Positions 1 through 7,449 of a stretch of 9,249 nt of DNA are shown here, piece after piece. Both the position numbers and the translations under genes were made by a program. Location: assembly GCA_964430225.1 (NCBI GenBank), contig CAYSFE010000019.1, forward strand, positions 1 through 9,249. The letters are read 5' to 3'. The first letter of the stretch is position 1. Every line of letters starts with the position of its first letter. The DNA is from CAYSFE01 sp964430225 (GTDB lineage Bacteria > Patescibacteriota > Dojkabacteria > GCA-016699595 > JBAXKR01). The notes beneath the pieces were generated by a model. It made no database searches, was not told the DNA's origin, and saw only the letters and a list, made by a program, of their open reading frames with translations.

Positions 1-62
1 AGATTCGAACTCCTGACCTCCTCATTGCAAATGAGGCGCTCTACCAACTAAGCTACAGGCCC
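1..62 (-). tRNA. tRNA-Ala (anticodon TGC), 3' end cut by window edge
   Basis: The minus strand begins GGGCCTGTAGCTTAGTTGG, giving a 7-nt acceptor 5' strand and a D-arm with the GTTGGTAGAG pattern. An anticodon stem CTCAT/ATGAG follows, enclosing the loop TTTGCAA, whose anticodon TGC reads alanine codons. The T-arm starts (GTTCGAATCT) but the last part of the T stem, the acceptor 3' strand and CCA lie beyond the left edge. It sits 14 nt downstream of the tRNA-Ile CCA, the usual Ile-Ala spacer pair between 16S and 23S. A 23S gene is therefore expected just outside the window, but that part is inference. Confidence 0.93.
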
Positions 63-76
63 TTATTCGCTTTCTA

Positions 77-153
77 TGGTGGGCGTGCCTAGAATCGAAC
101 CAGGGACCTCAGTCTTATCAGGACTGCGCTCTAACCATCTGAGCTACACGCCC
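77..153 (-). tRNA. tRNA-Ile (anticodon GAT), with encoded CCA
   Basis: On the minus strand the acceptor stem GGGCGTG pairs with CACGCCC. The D-arm contains GCTCAGATGGTTAGAGC, the anticodon stem CAGTC/GACTG encloses CTGATAA with anticodon GAT (isoleucine AUC/AUU), and the T-arm contains GGTTCGATTC. The discriminator is A, and CCA is encoded directly in the DNA (77-79). It lies in the 16S downstream spacer, followed by tRNA-Ala, so it is co-transcribed with the rRNA and released by RNase P and 3' processing. Confidence 0.96.
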
Positions 154-183
154 TCTTGGTAAAAAGCGTAGCTAAAAAACTAA

Positions 184-199
184 AATTGTTAAAAGAGCA
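184..199 (-). promoter_or_regulatory. boxA-like rRNA antitermination element in the 16S-tRNA spacer
   Basis: On the minus strand this reads TGCTCTTTTAACAATT, which matches the E. coli spacer boxA core (TGCTCTTTAACAATT) with one extra T. It is directly preceded by a short inverted repeat (GAGCAATGCTC on either strand) in the position of a boxB-like hairpin. In known systems boxA RNA binds NusB/NusE (S10) and protects untranslated rRNA transcripts from premature Rho termination. Its place between 16S and tRNA-Ile fits that role. I saw no equally good boxA in the 5' leader. Confidence 0.7.
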
Positions 200-201
200 A
201 T

Positions 202-233
202 GCTCATTTTAAAACTTAAAAGCAAAGAGTATG
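202..233 (-). other. 16S processing stem, 3' (spacer) half
   Basis: In the transcript this spacer segment is complementary to leader positions 2028-2058. Nearly all of about 31 positions pair, with one G-U, one G-A mismatch and one extra A. The two halves bracket the whole 16S gene, as in the long stem that RNase III cuts to free pre-16S in other bacteria. The pairing is read directly from the sequence; the cleavage is inferred from family knowledge. Confidence 0.82.
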
Positions 234-296
234 TAAAGTTACTTAAGAGAGAGCTTTAAGTTAAGTTTCGATTAGAAAATAACTTAAAGTAGAAAT

Positions 297-320
297 GTTT
301 CAAGATCGTGACCTTGAAAC
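297..320 (-). repeat. Spacer hairpin, 8-bp stem
   Basis: GTTTCAAG (297-304) and CTTGAAAC (313-320) are perfect inverted repeats around an 8-nt loop. The hairpin lies about 58 nt downstream of the mature 16S 3' end in the transcript. It is not followed by a U-run, so it is not a terminator. It may shape the spacer for processing. Confidence 0.5.
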
Positions 321-378
321 TTAAATGAATTTTAGTTCAAGCGCTAAACATTGCTTAATACTAAAATTTAACTCCTTA

Positions 379-1904
<1,526 letters not shown>

Positions 1905-1910
1905 AATAAT

Positions 1911-1924
1911 TCGTCCGAAGACGA
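1911..1924 (-). repeat. C(UUCG)G tetraloop hairpin just upstream of 16S
   Basis: In the transcript TCGTC-TTCG-GACGA forms a 5-bp stem closed by C-G around a UUCG tetraloop, one of the most stable RNA hairpins known. It ends about 7 nt before the inferred 16S 5' end, so it may act as a nucleation or processing landmark for 5' maturation. Confidence 0.6.
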
Positions 1925-2000
1925 GTTAGATTTGAATTGTTCAACTGAACTCTATTACTTAATAATATTATCCAAGTGAAAAGAAATTGACTTAAATAAC

Positions 2001-2027
2001 CAATAAATTAATGAAATTAATTTATTG
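2001..2027 (-). repeat. Leader hairpin with 12-bp perfect AT-rich stem
   Basis: CAATAAATTAAT (2001-2012) and ATTAATTTATTG (2016-2027) are perfect inverted repeats separated by only GAA. In the transcript this hairpin follows immediately after the leader half of the 16S processing stem (2028-2058), so it would sit next to the expected RNase III site. No U-run follows. Confidence 0.6.
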
Positions 2028-2058
2028 CATACTCTTCGCTTTTCAGTTTTTAATGAGC
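2028..2058 (-). other. 16S processing stem, 5' (leader) half
   Basis: This leader segment is complementary in the transcript to spacer positions 202-233 downstream of 16S. The long, nearly continuous helix closes the loop that contains 16S, as in the RNase III precursor stems of E. coli and B. subtilis. It places the main 5' processing event about 125-155 nt upstream of the mature 16S end. Confidence 0.82.
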
Positions 2059-2062
2059 TAAT

Positions 2063-2080
2063 CCTCGAGAAATATCGAGG
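2063..2080 (-). repeat. Leader hairpin CCTCGA/TCGAGG
   Basis: A perfect 6-bp inverted repeat with a 6-nt loop. It is the most GC-rich element of the leader and lies just upstream, in transcript order, of the 16S processing stem. Confidence 0.5.
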
Positions 2081-2089
2081 GTGATCGCA

Positions 2090-2109
2090 TTGTATGAAAA
2101 ATCATACAA
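2090..2109 (-). repeat. Leader hairpin TTGTATGA/TCATACAA
   Basis: An 8-bp perfect inverted repeat around a 4-nt loop. A run of seven T residues precedes it on the transcribed strand rather than following it, so it does not have the order of a Rho-independent terminator for the rRNA transcript. Confidence 0.5.
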
Positions 2110-2131
2110 AAAAACAAGAGAAATGTGCACA

Positions 2132-2152
2132 AAGATCAAAGAAGTTGATCTT
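2132..2152 (-). repeat. Leader hairpin AAGATCAA/TTGATCTT
   Basis: An 8-bp perfect inverted repeat around a 5-nt loop, about 45 nt downstream of the inferred start site. The core TTGATC/GATCAA palindromic pair also appears in the polA-ligase spacer hairpin (4805-4820). This may be coincidence in AT-rich DNA. Confidence 0.45.
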
Positions 2153-2184
2153 CTAAATTGAAGAAATATATCATTGATACATTT

Positions 2185-2239
2185 CAAACTTAGGCAAGGC
2201 AATTATCACACTTAGAATACCTCATTGTCAATAGAAATA
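2185..2239. repeat. 55-bp direct repeat, copy left of the N gap
   Basis: This block is identical to 2340-2394 and ends exactly at the first N. Exact identity, a length of 55 and abutment on the gap are what two contigs sharing one terminal k-mer would give after scaffolding. It carries the rRNA promoter. Confidence 0.95.
2202..2231 (-). promoter_or_regulatory. Sigma70-type rRNA promoter (left copy)
   Basis: On the minus strand there is a perfect -35 box TTGACA (2226-2231), an 18-nt spacer, and -10 box GATAAT (2202-2207) preceded by an extended -10 TG (TGTGATAAT). The predicted start is near 2195, about 290 nt upstream of 16S, and the upstream DNA is AT-rich. It is the only near-consensus promoter I could find in the window, which fits an rRNA operon. 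It lies inside the 55-bp sequence repeated on both sides of the N gap, so this copy and the one at 2357-2386 are probably the same site. Confidence 0.82.
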
Positions 2240-2339
2240 NNNNNNNNNNNNNNNNNNNNNNNNNNNNNNNNNNNNNNNNNNNNNNNNNNNNNNNNNNNNN
2301 NNNNNNNNNNNNNNNNNNNNNNNNNNNNNNNNNNNNNNN
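2240..2339. other. 100-N assembly gap, probably spurious
   Basis: Exactly 100 undetermined bases, a common placeholder for unknown gap size. Because the same 55 bp flank both sides, the simplest reading is that the contigs overlap and that 2239 should join directly to 2395, removing the gap and one repeat copy. A true tandem duplication with missing sequence between the copies is the alternative. Confidence 0.95.
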
Positions 2340-2394
2340 CAAACTTAGGCAAGGCAATTATCACACTTAGAATACCTCATTGTCAATAGAAATA
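2340..2394. repeat. 55-bp direct repeat, copy right of the N gap
   Basis: Begins at the first base after the Ns and is identical to 2185-2239. It contains the second copy of the TTGACA-18-GATAAT promoter (-10 at 2357-2362, -35 at 2381-2386). If the copies are collapsed, the rRNA -35 box lies only about 45 nt from the stop codon of the upstream membrane-protein gene. Confidence 0.95.
2357..2386 (-). promoter_or_regulatory. Sigma70-type rRNA promoter (right copy, likely the same site)
   Basis: TTGACA (2381-2386), 18-nt spacer, GATAAT (2357-2362) with extended TG, identical to 2202-2231. Tandem promoters are common for rRNA operons, so a real duplication is possible, but the identity over exactly 55 bp at contig ends favours an assembly duplicate. 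Confidence 0.4.
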
Positions 2395-2431
2395 GAGAGC
2401 TATTTTGAAAGGATAAATATCAATGAATTAG

Positions 2432-2989
2432 TTATACTTTAGGCCCAAAGTACTTATCTAAGAACTTTGCAAAAACTGACTTAAAAAATACTCCACCATC
2501 CTTCCCTATTCCCATAATATTTGAAGAATATTTATCAAATACAATACTTGGATTTAATAGTTTTAATTCTAAAAATAGATTTTTTAGAGTTGAATCATTG
2601 AATAGATCAGGATTAAAGGTAACTTCTTTATCTTTTGAAGATATATTTACTGCACTATATGTTCTCATTGATTTATTAATTCTTGGAGTACCTAGTCTTA
2701 CTTCTAAAACCTCATTAATTGGAAGTCCTTCTTTATCTCTGTCAAGAAACTTTGACCCAAGATTTGAGTAGAACTTTATTTTCGAATTCTTGATTTCAAC
2801 TTCTTGTCCGAATCCATAATACATAGGTATTAGAGAGAACAATGTCGAAAGTATTGTGGATAGAGTTAAATTCTCCGTACTAAAACCCTTTGGAGTGAGA
2901 GCCATACTAAAAGTAAGTAAACAAAATATTACAAAAACGACAGTCAATACTTTTGCTTTTGAGTGACTATAAACCTTTTTGTTCTGCAT
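2432..2989 (-). CDS. Small two-helix membrane protein, possible PH-like domain; function unknown
   Basis: I do not recognise this 185-residue protein by name. A basic N-terminus (NKKVYSHSKAK) precedes a hydrophobic helix at about residues 14-31, a short polar loop, and a second helix at about 43-61, leaving the soluble part (62-185) probably cytoplasmic. That part begins with alternating strands (VEIKNSKIKFYS), then a short motif LPINEVLEVRLG, a VTFNPDLF segment and a helix (LKNLFLELKLLNPSIVF). This order resembles bacterial PH-like domains of small membrane proteins, but the match is by eye only. The ATG start is supported by TAAGGT (2997-3002) 7 nt upstream, which matches the anti-Shine-Dalgarno. 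It begins 19 nt after the ligase stop, so it is probably the last gene of that operon. It ends in TAA about 45 nt before the right-hand rRNA promoter copy. Confidence 0.85.
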   Translation of the reverse strand: MQNKKVYSHSKAKVLTVVFVIFCLLTFSMALTPKGFSTENLTLSTILSTLFSLIPMYYGFGQEVEIKNSKIKFYSNLGSKFLDRDKEGLPINEVLEVRLGTPRINKSMRTYSAVNISSKDKEVTFNPDLFNDSTLKNLFLELKLLNPSIVFDKYSSNIMGIGKDGGVFFKSVFAKFLDKYFGPKV

Positions 2990-2996
2990 ATTCGAT

Positions 2997-3002
2997 ACCT
3001 TA
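2997..3002 (-). promoter_or_regulatory. Shine-Dalgarno site of the small membrane protein
   Basis: TAAGGT on the minus strand pairs with the CCTCCTT anti-SD of the 16S in this window and sits 7 nt before the ATG. It supports that start. It is the only clear SD among the gene starts visible here. Confidence 0.6.
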
Positions 3003-3008
3003 CTTAAA

Positions 3009-4778
3009 TTATCCCTTTCTTAATTCAAACATTCTCTTTATCTCCTCTTTTGTTGTGGTGTCTTTAAAGTCTTTATCTCTACCCCATAACTTTATTCTAG
3101 GAAATCTTAGAGAATATCCAACTGTATGTAAATCACTTTCTGTAATCTCATCCGCTTCTATCTCCACTACTATTGAAGGCTTTACCCATACATCTACTTT
3201 TAGGTTAGAAGAGATTTCATAGTTCTCTGGTTTTTCACTAAGCTCTGTTCCTTTTAAATCTTCATATACTTTTTTAAGTTGATCTTCACTAAAACCCGTA
3301 CCTACTTTAGCTAATGTTAAATATTTATCATTCTCTTTGTCATAACTACCAACTAAGATTGTTCCAACTCCAAATTCATTTCTAGATCCTTTTCCTTTGT
3401 AATATCCCATTACTACAGCATCTACAGTATCATTTAGCTTACTATCCGATGATCTCTTTAATTTTATCCAATCAAAATTTCTTGTTCCAGGATCATATGT
3501 GGTTCCTAAAGCCTTTGTAATTACTCCCTCTAACCCTTCGGCTACATATTTATTAAAGAGTTTAGTGAGTTCATCAGATGACTTGATAAACGTATTTTCA
3601 CTAACTGTTAAGATATCTGATTTAACACCTTTAAATAGCTTCTCAAGGATTGATATTCTATCTTCTAACTTCATACCTGACAGGTCCTTACCGTTTAATT
3701 CCATTATGTCAAATATCATACATTTCACCGGTATTTCCGATGCAAATTCAGAGATATTGTATTTTCTTTTCCTTTGCATAGTCTCTTGGAAAGGAATGAA
3801 TTTGTGAGTAACAGGATTTATTCCAATCACTTCACTGTCTAGTACTACAGACTTTACTTTAAGTTTTTCAAACTCATGAACTAGATCTGGAAACATTTCT
3901 GTAGTTTCTTCTTGGTTTCTAGAGAACAATTTCACCCTTTTGACTTCTTCTTTAAGAAGTGATGACTGAGTAATGTCTACCTTAAAGTTTTCAATATCTT
4001 TCCCTTCTTCAATAACGTGGATTTGACACCTAAGCCCATCATACTTAGCTTGTACCATACAGTTTGGCATACGCTCCCATATACTTTCTACATCTTTTTC
4101 ACGCTCAACTAGTTTAGATGCTACTGGAATCCCTGGAGTAATATATATATCGTTTAATACAAGTTTCTTTTTAGTAAGGATATGTTCTGTAAGGATTCCA
4201 AGATCAGACATGGCCCCATATGCTCTCTCCACTTCATCTGTTTTACTCTTATCTCCAGATAGATATATGGATAAAGCATCTAGTATTGTCTTATCACTAA
4301 ATCCAAGCCTTAAATTACCAGATAGGATTCTTGCAATATATTTAGAAGATAGTCTATCTGACTTTTCAAATATACCTTTAAGTATATTTGCCTTTGTTTT
4401 CACAGAATCTTTACCTACCGTATTAGCAAGAGCTAAAAGATCAGAATAGAGTTCACTAATATTGTAGTTACTCTCTTTAGAGGTATTTTTAAGAAGGTAA
4501 TACACAGTATCCCCCATATCTCCATACTTTAAATATTCTTCATCGAACTTTGGATTCTTCAAAAACTCAGAAAAAAACTTAATTAGTTGTTTATCGGCTA
4601 AATTAAATTCAATGGGAACAAATTTAGGAGCAACTCTACACTGAAGAAGATAAACTAATTCTTTCGCCTCTTTTCCCGACATTTGTTTCACAAGCTCGGA
4701 AAGAACAGCCGAAAGTTCATTCCTACTGTTTATGTTCCTCAGCCTCTCAAGTTGTACCGAAAGTGTACTTACTAGCAT
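3009..4778 (-). CDS. lig: Archaeal-type ATP-dependent DNA ligase (589 aa)
   Basis: Seals 3'-OH/5'-phosphate nicks in duplex DNA through enzyme-AMP and DNA-adenylate intermediates. Numbered from the ATG at 4776-4778: an all-helical DNA-binding domain (about 1-215), the adenylation domain with motif I KYDG (K245 the AMP acceptor), motif III FSRN (from 285), motif IIIa LDSEV (E316), PFQETMQRKRKY typical of archaeal-type ligases, motif IV EGLEGVITK (E414, K422), and motif V WIKLKR (K439, K441). A C-terminal OB domain carries motif VI RFPR (from 558). The length fits the archaeal/LigB class (about 550-600) and exceeds LigC and LigD ligase modules. No BRCT, zinc-finger or NAD-specific Ia domain is seen, so it is not LigA. 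I chose the ATG over a TTG three codons upstream because MLVSTLSVQLERL fits family N-termini. It lies 80 nt after polA and 19 nt before the membrane-protein gene. Confidence 0.96.
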   Translation of the reverse strand: MLVSTLSVQLERLRNINSRNELSAVLSELVKQMSGKEAKELVYLLQCRVAPKFVPIEFNLADKQLIKFFSEFLKNPKFDEEYLKYGDMGDTVYYLLKNTSKESNYNISELYSDLLALANTVGKDSVKTKANILKGIFEKSDRLSSKYIARILSGNLRLGFSDKTILDALSIYLSGDKSKTDEVERAYGAMSDLGILTEHILTKKKLVLNDIYITPGIPVASKLVEREKDVESIWERMPNCMVQAKYDGLRCQIHVIEEGKDIENFKVDITQSSLLKEEVKRVKLFSRNQEETTEMFPDLVHEFEKLKVKSVVLDSEVIGINPVTHKFIPFQETMQRKRKYNISEFASEIPVKCMIFDIMELNGKDLSGMKLEDRISILEKLFKGVKSDILTVSENTFIKSSDELTKLFNKYVAEGLEGVITKALGTTYDPGTRNFDWIKLKRSSDSKLNDTVDAVVMGYYKGKGSRNEFGVGTILVGSYDKENDKYLTLAKVGTGFSEDQLKKVYEDLKGTELSEKPENYEISSNLKVDVWVKPSIVVEIEADEITESDLHTVGYSLRFPRIKLWGRDKDFKDTTTKEEIKRMFELRKG

Positions 4779-4793
4779 GTGTAACAAAGTTCC

Positions 4794-4831
4794 ACGATTT
4801 AACTTTGATCAAAAGATCAACAAGAAATCGT
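4794..4831 (-). promoter_or_regulatory. Long imperfect hairpin in the polA-ligase spacer
   Basis: The outer arms ACGATTT (4794-4800) and AAATCGT (4825-4831) are perfect 7-bp complements. The inner arms TTGATC (4805-4810) and GATCAA (4815-4820) close a 4-nt loop, and alternative inner pairing CTT/AAG is possible. It ends 15 nt before the ligase ATG in the transcript. No U-run follows on either strand, so it is not a canonical intrinsic terminator. It could set the ligase level within the operon by mRNA processing, partial termination or translation control (inference). Confidence 0.55.
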
Positions 4832-4858
4832 AACATTTATACTTAGAAAGTGGAATAC

Positions 4859-7444
4859 TTATTTAACCCAGGTAGAAGACTCATTACTTTCAACTAAAAC
4901 TGGGACACTGAGTGGCATGACACTATTCATAATCTCTTTAATCGCATCTAGAGAAGATTTATCTTTTAAGGCTTTTTCCTCTACTTCAAAAAGGAGTTCA
5001 TCATGTATTTGAAGTATTAGATTCCAACCTTTAAATTTATTCATACTATTATATATATCTACCATTGCAGCCTTAGTCATATCGGCAGCTGATCCTTGTA
5101 TTGGGAAGTTTATCAGCTCCCTATACGCCCTATTTCTTAATTGAAAGTTCTTAGAGTTTAGATCAGGGAAATATCTAATTCTTCCTAATATTGTTGATAT
5201 ATATCCCTTTTCTATTGCTTCTTTTTCAATATCTTTAAAGTATTTTAAAATATTTGGGAATTTATCAAAGAAAGAATCTATGAATTTTTGAGCAGTAGCT
5301 ACAGGAATTTTTAATTGTTCTGATAAACCAAAACTAGATATTCCATATACCACACCAAAGTTTACAGTTTTAGCAGCTGCTCTTTGCTCTTTTGTTACAT
5401 CTTCATATTTCACATCAAAAATTGCAGTTGCAGTAAGCTTATGTATATCCATTCCCTTTTTATATGCCTCTATTAAAGAATCTTCGTGAGAAAGGGATGC
5501 CAGTATTCTTAATTCCTGTTGAGAATAGTCTAAACTTACAAACTTGTACCCTGGTCTTGCAATGAATGCTGATCTAATGAGATCAGATTCAGGAGTACCA
5601 AATGGAATATTTTGTAAATTAGGATTTGTAGAAGAAAGTCTACCAGTTAACGCTCCATTTTGATTGTATGTAGTATGTATTACACTATCTTTATCAGTAA
5701 TTTCCGTTAATGAGTCTACATATGTAGATAGTAACTTCGCAAGCTCTCTATGCCTTAATATTTGGTCACATATTTCAAAACTAGAAGCAAATTTTAGAAG
5801 TGTACCTTCATCTGTAGAGTATGCTCCAGTTTTAGACTTTTTAGGTAATGGAATTCCCATTGATACCAGGGCTTCCCCCACTTGTTTAGGAGAAGATATA
5901 TTTATCTCATGTCCTATAAGAGAATATATTTTCTTAACTACTTCCGCTATAGACTTCTCAATACTTGATTTCACTTTTTTCATTATCTCTTTATCAAGTA
6001 AAATACCCCGACTTTCCATAGAGAAAAGGACTTTCACTAAAGGCATTTCAACATCTATTAATAGCTTTACTATCTTTTCCCCTGCATGTTTTTCAATATA
6101 TCCTATATGGTAATCATATATCTTACCCATTACAGCAATCTGTGTTCCAATATCTTCTTTACTTAGTAGGTCATAGCTATTAAATAGCTCAATGAACTGG
6201 GATTCCAAGTCTTTCTTAATTTTACCACCTGAGAATATATATGAGGCAATTGATACATCAAAATATTTAAAGTCTGAACTACCTATTAAATGCATAAGGG
6301 CTTTTATGTCATTTCCAATTATTAAGCTCTCTTTCTTTATACATTCCTTAATATTTTTTACATCAGTTAATTCAAAACTTACATATTCTTTTAAATCAGA
6401 TAAATATATTTTACTTTCAGTCATATATACATATATTTGATCAAAGGATTTTAGAGAACTATTTTCTTTAGCTAAACTTAGATCAAGCTTAGGTTTAGAA
6501 GTTCCAACTTGATCAAATATTCCCCCTTGTCCTGAAAGTGATTCAGTTGTTGGAATACTAGGTATATTTTCAGGGAATAGTCTTATTACTTTAGACACAA
6601 GAGATCTAAACTCATATTTCTTAAATGTTTCTATTATTTCTGAAACTTTGTATCCAGAGAATCTTAACTCTTCTTTTACAATATTTAGAGGTACGTCTCG
6701 TGAGATCACAGCAATCTTCTTACTCATATATGCAATTTCTTGCGAGTTTATGAGCTTCTCAGCTACTTTTTTATCTATTTTATCAATATTCTCATATACA
6801 TTTTCCAAAGTTTTGTATTTTGACACAAGTTCAGTTGCTGTTTTCTCCCCTATCCCCTTCACTCCTGGAATATTATCACTTGAATCTCCTCTTAAAGACT
6901 TGTAATCAGGGACATTAACAGGATCATATCCAAGTTTTGTTTTTATTTCTTCATATGTTGAGATCTTTGAATCTCTAAAGAATCTAGCAGCCATGAATAT
7001 ATCAGTATCACTATCAAGTAACTGATACTCATCAGAATCACCTGTTAGTATGACCTTCTTAACACCTGGAATTATCTTAGGTAGCCGCTCAACTAGAGTT
7101 CCAATTACATCATCTGCTTCAAATCCTTCTACTTTAAGTATTGGGATCTTAAAAGCATTAAGAATGACTTCTACATGGGGGAATTGAAGTTTTAACTCAT
7201 CCTCCATAGGTTTACGGTGTGCTTTGTAGTCTACAAACTCTTGATGTCTAAAAGTTGGTTTAGGTGTATCAAAAGCACAAACAATATATTCAGGTTTTAC
7301 TTTTTCAATAGCACTTAGTAAAAGAGTGGTAAAACCATATATGGCGTTAGTAGGAAGTCCTTCTTTATTCGTTAAAGTATCAGGAAATGCATGATATGCT
7401 CTATGTACTAGTGCACTTGTATCTACTATTAGGATTTTAGGCAT
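4859..7444 (-). CDS. polA: DNA polymerase I (861 aa), 5' nuclease plus polymerase, proofreading site lost
   Basis: Removes RNA primers and flaps and fills gaps in lagging-strand maturation and excision repair. The 5' nuclease domain spans about 1-290, with D8, FDTPKPTFRH (58-67), EADD (109-112), TGDSDEYQLL (134-143) and a helix-hairpin-helix GDSSDNIPGVKGIG. Residues about 330-450 correspond to the 3'-5' exonuclease fold, but the DxE, NxxxD and YxxxD metal motifs are missing (VYMTESKIYL stands at the first), so proofreading is predicted absent, as in Taq. The polymerase domain has TGRLSSTNPNLQNIP (600-614), motif A DYSQQELR (639-646), motif B with R688, K692, F696 and Y700, and motif C HDE (814-816). 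Motif A has Q where E. coli and Taq have I. The length is usual for the family. The ATG follows the ftsH stop by 5 nt and lacks a Shine-Dalgarno site, which suggests translational coupling. The gene ends in TAA. Confidence 0.98.
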   Translation of the reverse strand: MPKILIVDTSALVHRAYHAFPDTLTNKEGLPTNAIYGFTTLLLSAIEKVKPEYIVCAFDTPKPTFRHQEFVDYKAHRKPMEDELKLQFPHVEVILNAFKIPILKVEGFEADDVIGTLVERLPKIIPGVKKVILTGDSDEYQLLDSDTDIFMAARFFRDSKISTYEEIKTKLGYDPVNVPDYKSLRGDSSDNIPGVKGIGEKTATELVSKYKTLENVYENIDKIDKKVAEKLINSQEIAYMSKKIAVISRDVPLNIVKEELRFSGYKVSEIIETFKKYEFRSLVSKVIRLFPENIPSIPTTESLSGQGGIFDQVGTSKPKLDLSLAKENSSLKSFDQIYVYMTESKIYLSDLKEYVSFELTDVKNIKECIKKESLIIGNDIKALMHLIGSSDFKYFDVSIASYIFSGGKIKKDLESQFIELFNSYDLLSKEDIGTQIAVMGKIYDYHIGYIEKHAGEKIVKLLIDVEMPLVKVLFSMESRGILLDKEIMKKVKSSIEKSIAEVVKKIYSLIGHEINISSPKQVGEALVSMGIPLPKKSKTGAYSTDEGTLLKFASSFEICDQILRHRELAKLLSTYVDSLTEITDKDSVIHTTYNQNGALTGRLSSTNPNLQNIPFGTPESDLIRSAFIARPGYKFVSLDYSQQELRILASLSHEDSLIEAYKKGMDIHKLTATAIFDVKYEDVTKEQRAAAKTVNFGVVYGISSFGLSEQLKIPVATAQKFIDSFFDKFPNILKYFKDIEKEAIEKGYISTILGRIRYFPDLNSKNFQLRNRAYRELINFPIQGSAADMTKAAMVDIYNSMNKFKGWNLILQIHDELLFEVEEKALKDKSSLDAIKEIMNSVMPLSVPVLVESNESSTWVK

Positions 7445-7449
7445 TTTAA

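Larger units (their letters stand above)
154..378 (-). other. 16S to tRNA-Ile internal transcribed spacer
   Basis: This AT-rich spacer of about 225 nt is expected to be removed during rRNA maturation. It holds the boxA-like element (184-199), the 3' half of the 16S processing stem (202-233), and a hairpin with an 8-bp perfect stem (GTTTCAAG at 297-304 with CTTGAAAC at 313-320). It also holds a short inverted repeat at the 16S 3' end (372-376 with 381-385) in which the anti-Shine-Dalgarno pairs with precursor sequence. No open reading frame is supported. Confidence 0.75.
1905..2195 (-). other. rRNA operon 5' leader (about 290 nt), hairpin-rich, non-coding
   Basis: This is the transcribed leader between the inferred rRNA start site (near 2195) and 16S. 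In transcript order it contains a hairpin with an 8-bp stem (AAGATCAA 2132-2139 with TTGATCTT 2145-2152), one with an 8-bp stem and 4-nt loop (2090-2097 with 2102-2109), and one with a 6-bp stem (CCTCGA 2063-2068 with TCGAGG 2075-2080). The leader half of the processing stem (2028-2058), the 12-bp AT hairpin (2001-2027) and the UUCG hairpin (1911-1924) follow. No convincing ORF or boxA was found here. Confidence 0.7.

Noticed and set aside
2101..2129. Possible second rRNA promoter (TGCACA, 17 nt, TATGAT) in the leader
   Set aside because: The -35 is only 4/6 and the -10 is part of a perfect hairpin, so it is weaker evidence than the consensus promoter upstream.
2185..2394. Tandem duplicated rRNA promoters
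   Set aside because: Identity over exactly 55 bp at both gap edges is better explained by contig overlap; kept as an alternative only.
4776..4787. TTG start for the ligase three codons upstream of the ATG
   Set aside because: The ATG product MLVSTLSVQLERL fits archaeal-type ligase N-termini, and the TTG has no better ribosome site.
4794..4831. Rho-independent terminator after polA
   Set aside because: The inverted repeat is clear but no U-run follows on either strand.
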